A DNA stretch of 64,000 nucleotides from Pseudomonas sp. UBA5706 (lineage in GTDB: Bacteria; Pseudomonadota; Gammaproteobacteria; Pseudomonadales; Pseudomonadaceae). Where the stretch lies: assembly GCF_002419965.1 (NCBI RefSeq), contig NZ_DIHC01000034.1, positions 62,001-126,000 on the forward strand, given 5' to 3'. Positions 47,132 to 56,300 of the stretch are shown piece by piece; the stretch's first letter is position 1, and each line of letters starts with the position of its first letter. The position numbers and the translations under genes were made by a program. Below the pieces are notes generated by a model. That model made no database searches, was not told where the DNA came from, and saw only the letters and a program-made list of their open reading frames with translations.

Positions 47132-48261
47132 CAGGACTCCGCAGTCAGGTCGGTGACCTGCGGCAGACGCCAGAAGACAGTGCGCACGGCCTCATCGGAA
47201 AACCGCTCACGCAACCGATCCAGCATCATCGCGGCGCATGACGCGCGTTGCTCGGTATCCAGGCGGGACAGATGAGTCAGTCCCTGTGCAAGGTGCTCGG
47301 CATCGCCCAGCGGGAAAAGAATGCCGATGCCTTCGACCACTTCCCGGGCGCCCCCGGCAGCGGTCGCGATCACCGGCACTCCGGCAACCATGGCTTCCAG
47401 AAGCACCATGCCGAAGGGTTCGTGATCGGAACTCAGGGCAAAGGCATCGAATGCCTTGAAGTACCGACTGGCGTGAGGCACCTGACCCGGCAACATGACC
47501 TGGTGCCCGATGCCCAGTTCCATCGCCAGCTCCTTGAGGTCCTGCTCGAGGCGGCCTTTGCCCAACATCACCAAATGACTATTGACTGGCAGCGTAGGCA
47601 ACGCCTGGGCGAAACCGCGCAACAGCGTGGCCTGATCCTTATCCGGGTGCAGCCGACCGACATTGCCGACGATCCACGCGTCTTGCGGCAGACCCAACAC
47701 TTCGCGGGCCTCTTCACGGGACACTTGGGTTGCTGCAAGTTGCTCGATGTCGATCCGGTTATAAAGCGTCTGAATGCGCCCGGTCGGCCATTTGGGCAGG
47801 CATCTGCGCATGTCGTCGCGCACCGCATCGGACACGCCGAGCAAGCTCAGGCGCATGCGCAACAGATGCGCGAACAGCTTGCGGCTGCGGCGCTGATAGT
47901 CGCCAAAGGCGTGATGCACACCGATCACCGGCAAACCGGTGGCCAGCAGCGCGATGTAGATCGGTTTAAAACGGTGAGCGATACAGAACGCGAAATCCCG
48001 GGAGGCGGCAATTTTCCGCAGATCGCGGATGGCGCCCAGCTTCAGGCCACGAATGGCCTTGGAGCTGTACTCCATGAACAGCACGTCGTCGGACGCGCAG
48101 CCCGCGGCGACGTCCAGGTCGGCAGCGCCGGTCAGGAATACCGTCGTGACCCGGTATCCCTTTCCCGCGAACAGGCTGGCGTATTGACGGGCGCAGTCGA
48201 GAAACGGCCCGTCATAGCCGTGACAGAACTGCAACACATGGCGCTCAGCCGAGCGTGTCAT
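47131..48261 (-). CDS. wapH: GT4 family glycosyltransferase, WapH-like
   Basis: A 376-residue GT-B enzyme for the LPS core. GNVGRLHPDKDQATLLRGFA and the C-terminal EPFGMVLLEAMVAGVPVIA with GGAREVVEG are the classical GT4 blocks. In P. aeruginosa WapH adds a core glucose. The sugar here is inferred from gene order. The start overlaps the end of wapO by 17 bp, and the stop shares one base with the next start, so the wapO-wapH-mig14-dnpA genes look translationally linked. Confidence 0.85.
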   Translation of the reverse strand: MTRSAERHVLQFCHGYDGPFLDCARQYASLFAGKGYRVTTVFLTGAADLDVAAGCASDDVLFMEYSSKAIRGLKLGAIRDLRKIAASRDFAFCIAHRFKPIYIALLATGLPVIGVHHAFGDYQRRSRKLFAHLLRMRLSLLGVSDAVRDDMRRCLPKWPTGRIQTLYNRIDIEQLAATQVSREEAREVLGLPQDAWIVGNVGRLHPDKDQATLLRGFAQALPTLPVNSHLVMLGKGRLEQDLKELAMELGIGHQVMLPGQVPHASRYFKAFDAFALSSDHEPFGMVLLEAMVAGVPVIATAAGGAREVVEGIGILFPLGDAEHLAQGLTHLSRLDTEQRASCAAMMLDRLRERFSDEAVRTVFWRLPQVTDLTAES

Positions 48262-50002
48262 AGGTGTCCGCGCCGTCTTTGACCACCAGGATGTCTTCCA
48301 TGATCAGGTATTGCAGGTCCGAGCCAAAGAACATGTTCAGCGCATCGGTCGGCGAGCAGATCATCGGTTCGCCACGACGGTTCAGCGAAGTGTTCAGCGA
48401 CACACCGTTGCCGGTCAGGTTCTCCAGCGCCTTCATCATGTCGTAGTAACGCGGGTTGTATTCTCGCTTGAGCACCTGAGCACGGGACGTGCCGTCTTCG
48501 TGGACCACTTCCGGCACGCGGGTCTTCCACTCTTCGGCGACTTCAAACGTGAAGGTCATGAACGGCGCCGGGTGATCGATCTTGATCATCTGCGCAGCAA
48601 CGGTGTCGAGCATCGACGGGCAGAAAGGCCTCCAGCGCTCACGGAACTTGATCTGGTGGTTGATGCGATCGGCAACCCCGGCCACGCTCGGGCAGCCGAT
48701 GATCGAACGACCACCCAGCGCACGCGGGCCAAATTCCATACGGCCCTGGAACCAGGCCACAGGGTTGCCATCGACCATGATTTTGGCGATCTGCTCGGGC
48801 ATGTTCTCAAGCTTGCGCCACGCCGGCGCGCTCGGATGACGGGCGCAGGCCGCGATCACGTCTTCGTTGCTGTATGACGGGCCGAGGTAGACATGCTCCA
48901 TCTTCTCGACCGGCACGCCGCGTGCGTGGGAAACGTAGGCCGCCGCACCGACCGCCGTACCGGCGTCGCCGGAAGCTGGTTGCACGAACAACTCCTTGAC
49001 TTCCGGGCGCGCGATGATCTTCTGGTTCAGCTTGACGTTCAGCGCACAGCCGCCGGCGAAGGCGATCTTGCCAGTTTCCTTGAGGATGTCGCCCAGGTAG
49101 TGGTCCATCATCTGCAGCGCCAGCTTTTCGAACAACGCCTGCATGCTGGCCGCATAGTGGATGTACGGCTCATCGGCGATATCGCCTTCGCGCTTGGGAC
49201 CCAGCCACTCGATCAGCTTGGGCGAGAAGTAAAAGCCCTTGCCCTTTTCTTTATAGCGACGCAGGCCGATGACGTTGGCGTAGTCGGTGTTAATCACCAG
49301 TTCGCCGTTTTCGAAGCTGGCCAGACGCGAGAAGTCGTACTTGCTGGCATCGCCGTACGGCGCCATGCCCATGACCTTGAACTCGCCGTCGAGCATTTCG
49401 AAACCCAGGAACTCAGTGATCGCGCCGTACAGGCCGCCGAGGGAGTCTGGATCGAAGAATTCCTTGATCTTGTGGATCTTGCCGTTCTCGCCATAGCCAA
49501 AGAACGTGGTGGCGTACTCACCCTTGCCGTCGATGCCCAGGATCGCGGTTTTCTCTTTGAAGCCGGAGCAGTGATAGGCGCTGGAGGCGTGGGCCAGGTG
49601 GTGCTCGACCGGCTCGATCTTGATCTTTTTTGGATCGAAGCCCAGTTGTTCCAGGCACCAGACGATCTTGTTGCGGTAGCGCTTGTACCGACGATTGCCC
49701 ATCAGGATAGCGTCGAGCGCGCGATCCGGGGCATACCAGTAACGCTTGGCGTAGTGCCAGCGCGCTTCGCCAAACAAGCTGATCGGGGCAAACGGAATGG
49801 CGACCACATCGACGTCCGATGGCTTGATGCCGGCCTGCTCAAGGCAGAACTTCGCCGACTCGTAAGGCATGCGGTGCTTTGCGTGCTTGTCGCGCACAAA
49901 GCGCTCTTCTTCGGCAGCCGCAACCAGCTTGCCGTCGATGTACAGGGCCGCGGAAGGATCATGGCTAAGGGCGCCGGACAGGCCAAGGATCGTCAATGCC
50001 AC
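48245..50002 (-). CDS. wapO: LPS core carbamoyltransferase, WapO-like
   Basis: A NodU/CmcH-family O-carbamoyltransferase, which puts a carbamoyl group from carbamoyl phosphate on a core heptose. It has 585 residues. The N-terminal Kae1-like half has LGLSGALSHDPSAALYIDG and the metal-binding HHLAHASSAYHCSG. The C-terminal YrdC-like half has WFQGRMEFGPRALGGRSIIG and HEDGTSRAQ. The start is GTG 50002. It is the first gene of its minus-strand run and is divergent from the large toxin gene. Confidence 0.9.
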   Translation of the reverse strand: MALTILGLSGALSHDPSAALYIDGKLVAAAEEERFVRDKHAKHRMPYESAKFCLEQAGIKPSDVDVVAIPFAPISLFGEARWHYAKRYWYAPDRALDAILMGNRRYKRYRNKIVWCLEQLGFDPKKIKIEPVEHHLAHASSAYHCSGFKEKTAILGIDGKGEYATTFFGYGENGKIHKIKEFFDPDSLGGLYGAITEFLGFEMLDGEFKVMGMAPYGDASKYDFSRLASFENGELVINTDYANVIGLRRYKEKGKGFYFSPKLIEWLGPKREGDIADEPYIHYAASMQALFEKLALQMMDHYLGDILKETGKIAFAGGCALNVKLNQKIIARPEVKELFVQPASGDAGTAVGAAAYVSHARGVPVEKMEHVYLGPSYSNEDVIAACARHPSAPAWRKLENMPEQIAKIMVDGNPVAWFQGRMEFGPRALGGRSIIGCPSVAGVADRINHQIKFRERWRPFCPSMLDTVAAQMIKIDHPAPFMTFTFEVAEEWKTRVPEVVHEDGTSRAQVLKREYNPRYYDMMKALENLTGNGVSLNTSLNRRGEPMICSPTDALNMFFGSDLQYLIMEDILVVKDGADTYDTLG

Positions 50003-50340
50003 TAGGGTCTAGCCTCTTAAGTCTGCAGACAGGCGTCGTGCGCCTGAAAAATAAGGTGTGCCCTGCGCGGGAGCGGCGGGCAGCTAAAGCGCGGGATTAT
50101 AGCGTAATGAACCGAGATATGGCGCTCGACGAAAGAACGCATCCGCCTGCCCCTTGCACTGCACGCCCTGCCTGATCCGGTGGAAAAAGACCTGCAACTG
50201 CCCTTTATGACGTCTGCGCCCCAAGATACATATCTACCGCTTTCACCTGATCACGCCGTGATTGATTGAGTGCTTATCACGCGCAAATCCCTGCGCAACA
50301 GATGCCCTCACTCACAAGAGCCTTCAGGAAAACAGACATC
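50003..50340. other. Divergent intergenic region between wapO and the toxin gene
   Basis: A 338-bp stretch without a supported gene. It should hold the promoters of wapO (minus) and the toxin (plus). A perfect 6-bp inverted repeat with one-base spacer, ATCACG-c-CGTGAT, lies at 50250-50262 and could be an operator. The toxin frame is open from about 50266, so the true start may lie inside this stretch. I see no IS remnants or tRNA attachment site. Confidence 0.5.
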
Positions 50341-53300
50341 ATGCAGACGCTTTCCCCCGTTCTCTTAACACCCGCCGCCACGCAACGCGACGCCACAGCG
50401 GCGTTGAAACGACTGACCCGCATCATCAGGACACTGTCCAAGGAACTGTCCCATCTACCGCAAACGCCAGGCTCCCTGCTCACCGCCCTGGACACAGGCA
50501 ACAGCAGCCAGGTGGAGCAGGAGCTGAACAGCCTGCTGCAACGGATCGATGCCTTCTGGCAAGCTCGCGGTGACACGGAGCAAAGCCGACATTCGCTGTT
50601 CGCCACATGCTTGGAAAAAGCCCTCTACGACGAAGCGCAGCTCAAATCCCATGAGAACGAACTGGGGCCGAATGCCGTAGCGTGCGTTGCGCGTTCCGAT
50701 TCGTTCGAAACGGGCAGTTCACAAGGCCAGGTAAGCGTTTATTCGCTGCATGTACAGTTCAATGAACAAACGCGGGTGGAAATCAAAGGTGCTCTGGTCA
50801 TGACCGCTGCAGCCGGTCGCACATTGCTGGCACTGCCCGGCAGTGGGCTGACGGAATTTGCAAGCCATCAGGCCATGTCGCAAACGATGGCAGGGTGGCT
50901 CAACGACCACGTGCTGCGATGGGCATTGCTCATGAACGCCGACCAGCGGCATCAGGATGCAGCCGTTGCAGTGACAAACGACCCGGACTTGTTCATTGAG
51001 CGGTTTGGCCCCGCCGACATCCACCTTCAGCCGATCACCACTGATCCCTATCACCACGCATTGCAGCGGCAGATGCACAAGCAGGGCGAGGACCTGCGTT
51101 ACCTCTGCGGCGCCGGAATGAGCCCTGAACCGCAACAGCGCGCTATACGGATCGTCGCAGCGCTAAGCATGTCCGGGCTATTCGGGCCGTCGGCCATGCT
51201 GGCACGCCGCGAGCAGGCTCTGGCCGAGCGTAAAATGCGCACAGACTTACCCGACTGGGTGAAGATTGCGGCGCCAGCGGACCTCGACACCTACATTCAG
51301 CATGTCAATCGCTATGACCATGCACGCCAGGCCCTGGCCAGCGCACTCAAAGGTGCCGCCTCTGCCGAGCAATACGCGCAAGTGAGCCTGCGCGCTCATT
51401 TGACCAACGACCTGGGTTACGAACTGGAGCCCGACGACATCACCGTAACGACTCAGCGAACGCTGCCTTTGACGGGTGAAAGCTATACCACCACGCGCAC
51501 CCTGACCCAACTGGCGCTATTGGGGGTGCACCCGGATGACCGACAGACCGGTTCGCAATTTCTGACCCGCACCACCATCGGCCTCGAGCAAAGGTCAGCC
51601 CAAACCGCCACTACCCGGCTGACCCCGGCGTACCTGGCGCGTGCGGTCGATGAGCTGAACCTGCGAGCCAGCTTCGCCGATTACCAACGCAGGGCATATG
51701 CACTGCCAGGCAATCAGCAGCTCATGCGTAAGCTGGTCGACCTGCAGGTCGTCGAGGCGGCGTATGCGGCAAAGATGCAGGGACATATTTCGTGCGAAGA
51801 CTTCGCCATCATCCATGCCATCACCCAATCGCTGCCTGTTGAAGAGGGCACGGTGCTACGGGTTCAGCACATCCGGATCGACAATCGCGGCATTCTTGGC
51901 CGCATCCTGGTGTTCAGGAAGGAGGACACTCAAGGCAGGCTGGATCGCTTGCTCATGTTCGCCTCCGAGGCGCCACGCGCTCGGCTGTTCCAACGTTTTC
52001 ACAACCAGACCCAATTGCTTCATGAACTGGTGGGCTGGCTCGCCATTCCGGCGATGACGGATTACCTGCTTCAGCAATCGCCTGCCGACAGCCGCCAGGG
52101 ACTTAGTGAAACCCTGGAAGCGCTCAGACAGAAACCGTACCCGGCGCCCGGCTTCATCCAGTTGATCACGCTGGACAGCTACGATGCGGGCCTGCGCAAT
52201 TTCGTCAGGGAAAAGATTGATGTAATGCTTTCGGAACATCAGGCCCATATGCCCGATTGGTATCAGCAGGCCAGTGCGTCACAGCGTCAGAAGTTGATCG
52301 CGCTGGAAGACGCCCTCGCCGGCGCCGCACGCAACTACCAAGCCCAGGCTCATACCAGGGTCCAGGACTTCGAAGACTATGTGCACCAGCGCGCCAGTGA
52401 AAAAATAAGCCAGTTGCTTAAGGTGCCGGCGGGCACGGTAGACCCCGACCAGATCCTCATCATCTCCGAGCGGGAAACGCTGACTTACACCCAAATGATG
52501 CGTAACGGCTATGACGACAGCATTAGCCTGATCACCCCGACCGCCGATACCACGGCGGTATTCAGAGGGCCCCAGGGTCTTGATCTGAGCACACTGACTC
52601 CGGCAGCCGTTGCGCGCTCGGTCCATGGCAAATGGCTCGCCGATGACTACGCCGCGCTGATCCGACGCACGCTGCTTAGCCCCGAGTCCACGGGTTACGC
52701 GTACCGACGTCAAACCAGCACCCTGATCACGCAATTGCAAATGCAGGCGGCAGCCCTGCGCAGCCTGCTCAAGGGGCACATCGGGCCCGATCAATATCAA
52801 TGGCTCGCCACAGCAATCGATAACCTGGGCCGAAGGGACGCCCAGATGCGCGAACGGTATCCGGTGTACCCCCTGCAAATTCACATCGACAAACCATTCA
52901 TCGCCTCACACCTGAGCCTGTTCGACCAGTTGGTGATTCCGGACACCCACCTGACCCAAATCGAGACCGTCCAGGGATGTTTCGCCCTGCTGTCGAACGA
53001 AAACCGACTGGCGCCGTTGCTCTACACGCCGGGCGCACCCGACGGGATCGAGTTCCGGGTGTTCAGTTCGTTCGTGGAATCGCTCGGGCAGCCTGGAATG
53101 ATCGACTATTACAAAGACCGCTGCCGGCTCAAGGCACGTCGCGCTTTGGCGTTCTTTCTGAACGATATGAAAAAAGGCAATGCCAACAAGCGCCCCTGCT
53201 TGCCAAAAGAGCACATTGCCGATTTTGCCCAGGTCTGCTTCAACCGGCCGATTGAACGCAAGTTGCGTGACGTGGAGCAAACCACCACCGGTCGTCATGA

Positions 53301-56300
53301 CATGTTGAGCAAGGTGGTCTGGAACAGCGTAGACATCATCGCCACTGTACTGACCCTGCCCTTTCCTCCCGCCAGCTTCGCTGTCGGCGTGATGCTGTCG
53401 TTGCGCGACAGCGTCAAGGCCTTCCAGGCGCTGACCGGGGAGTCTCCTGAGGACGCCCATGCGCTTATTCTCGCCTCGGCCCTAAACATGGTGGGCGCTG
53501 CGGGTGATCTCCATCAGGGCCTTAAAGGTTTCGGTGCAATGCTGCGCAAGTTATCCAGGGATTCGGGAACAGCCCCCCGGCCCGTTGCGCTAAAGAACCT
53601 GTCGAACCCGGCCAAACGGGAACACCTCTACCCGGCCAGCCTGCAGGACGAAGCGTTGTTGATAGGCAAACCCAATGCCAGTGACCAGGCGCCGATTTAT
53701 CGCAGCCTGGGTCTCGACACGGACGAGGTTGCCGCCACCCGACACTACGCAACCCGAGACAGCAACGGTGTCTGGCAGCCGTTGGAACAGCCCTCCACGC
53801 CGGCCCCGTCATCCGCGTCCGATGCGCTCTCCAATCGTGCCGTGAACATTTCCCTGCAGGACCTGCCACGGATAACCGAGGGGCATGCCAATGGCGTCAG
53901 CCTGGGCCAGGGCAAGCATTACATCCAGATGGACGGTAGGGTTTATCAGGTGCAGTACGACGCAGCCATTCGCTGCTGGCACATCGTGGACCCGAACAAC
54001 CCCTTCGCGTTTTTCGGCCGCCAGCCCATCAGGCTGGACGATCAGGGGCAGTGGACACTGGCAGAGCGTTCGCGCCTGCAAGGCGGTGGCAATGATGAAC
54101 CGTTCGGCTTTAGGCCCTTGCAAGAACAAGCGGGTAGCAATGCAACAGACCTGAGTGACTACGAGCTGCCGCAGCATTACCAGAGGCATATGGAGGGCAT
54201 CCTCAAAATGGAGCCGGCCGACGACATGGGCATGAACCTGGAAGGGTACTTCGAGATCTATTACGCCCAAATGCGCGAGCGCTACTTCAGCCTCAAGGAA
54301 ACGCTTTACGCCGACGCCCAGGCCTTTTTTGCCCGCACCCCGGCGCTGCCGCCCAAGCCAACACTCCCAGCAGTCGATCCATCGGCGAACGTCGGCGGCT
54401 TTCTGGAAAACGTTTTCAACAGCAGCAACGGGTTGGTCTTGAGCGAGGCCCCCCAGTCGGTGGCCAGTAAACACTTTCTCATCGCCCACATGCAGACCCT
54501 GGTCGCTCAGCGCGTCGAGACGATTTACCTGCCGCACCTGTTCACCGACAAGCACTTCAAGAAACTGGCGAAATATCGCGCCAAAGGAAAAAACGTTCGC
54601 TCCGGCTCCCATGAGATCAGGGATCATCTGGAGCTGATCAATCAGGGCGCATTGAACAACCTGAGCGACGAATACGATTACTACCACCTCATCAAGCAAG
54701 CGCACCGCCACGGCATCGAGGTTCGCCCACTGAGCTCCTCGGTCAGTTACCCGGTCGAAGGTTTTGAGGTGGCCACCCCAACAACCGATGTCGCAGCCGC
54801 GCAAAAGATGAGCAACTTCTTCGCTCACAAGGTGATCAGCGCCGAGGTTGTGCGAGACCGCTCCAAGCGCTGGATCGCCCTGCTCGACGAAAAGCTGGCC
54901 ACCACCCATGACCAGGTTCCAGGCATCGCCGAGCTTCAAGGCGCGATCAGTGTGCATATCGAAGACGTACCTGCCGGGCGTCCTATGCAGATCCGCGCCA
55001 CTTCGGTTCGCCTGGTCGAAGACGGACAGGCCACGCCATGCGACTTCAAAATAGAATTCGCAAATCCAATCGTGGCCGACACGGCAATTCCTGCAGCCCT
55101 ACCGACTAGCCTGGACGATACCCTGGCCGGAGCAAGCGCCGCCGCCAGCGGGCGCACACATCCGGGCGTAACAGGCTTTCGCTGGGATGAAAGTACAGGC
55201 TGGCAGCGCGTCGCACCGGAGCATTGGGTTGCCGACAGTCCACCGACCGCACTCCAGCAATCGCTGCTCGACACGACATACGGTATGCCATCGTCGTCGA
55301 GAGACGCTTTGTATGAGCTGATTCAGAGGCCAAGAGGACTCGACGGCAACTATTTCATCAACGATACCGACCTGATACCGGCGCAATCGACATTTTTCGA
55401 GTTAAGAGAGAAGCTGCGAATCGAATCGCGTCCCGTCATTTTTGGCGAGCTTGCGCCGCGACCGACGATGCCTGCTATCGACACCCCAGGCAATGTGGAT
55501 GAATTCATTAAAAGCCTGTATCAGCAAACCGACGGCATGGTCATAGGCGAATTCCACGCCTCTGTCGCCAGCAAGAAATTCATCATGGACAACCTGCCGC
55601 TGCTGACACAGCAGAACGTAAAAACGCTTTACATGGAGCACCTGCTGACCGACCTGCATCAGGCCGACCTGGATCGTTTTTTCGACACCGGACTTATGAG
55701 CAAAAGGCTTTTGGATGACATTAAAAAGCTGGACAGCGGGCATTTGACTGACCCGGACCATATGTACAACTTTGAAAAATTGCTAATCAAGGCACAGCAA
55801 CATGGCCTGGAAATTCGCGCCCTGGATTGCGCCGCCAGTTACCACCTGCGGGGTATACGCCTGGAGACGCCCACGACCCGCCAGCAGATGATGAATTATT
55901 TCGCCTCGCGCACGATCCGTCAGCATCAGTCTGTCATGGGTAAGCACAGGTGGGTTGCGTTGGTCGGCAATACTCACTCCAACATCTACAAGACCGTCCC
56001 AGGCCTTGCGGAACTCGAAGGTGCCATTGGCATTCACCTCGTTGACGTAGCGCCTGGGAACTCCAAGGGCATCAGGGTGGACAATGGTGTGTTCTCGCGC
56101 AGCCCCATGAAGAAGAGCGAAGGCTTTGTGAAAGGCGACTTCCGGATCGATGTAGAGATCCCTGGAACCCCGGTCTGGCCAGCACCTTTAGAAAAGCCAA
56201 CGCTGGATCAGCGGCTGCCGAGGGTCGGTACGTTCGTGCTGGAGTCCGAGTCGGAAACAGCACATATGATCGCCCATCGGTCCAGAGACAACGCGATTCA

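Noticed and set aside
53809..54957. Minus-strand open frame inside the toxin gene that could have been an immunity gene
   Set aside because: No ribosome binding site or start context, and its sequence looks like a reverse frame of the toxin.
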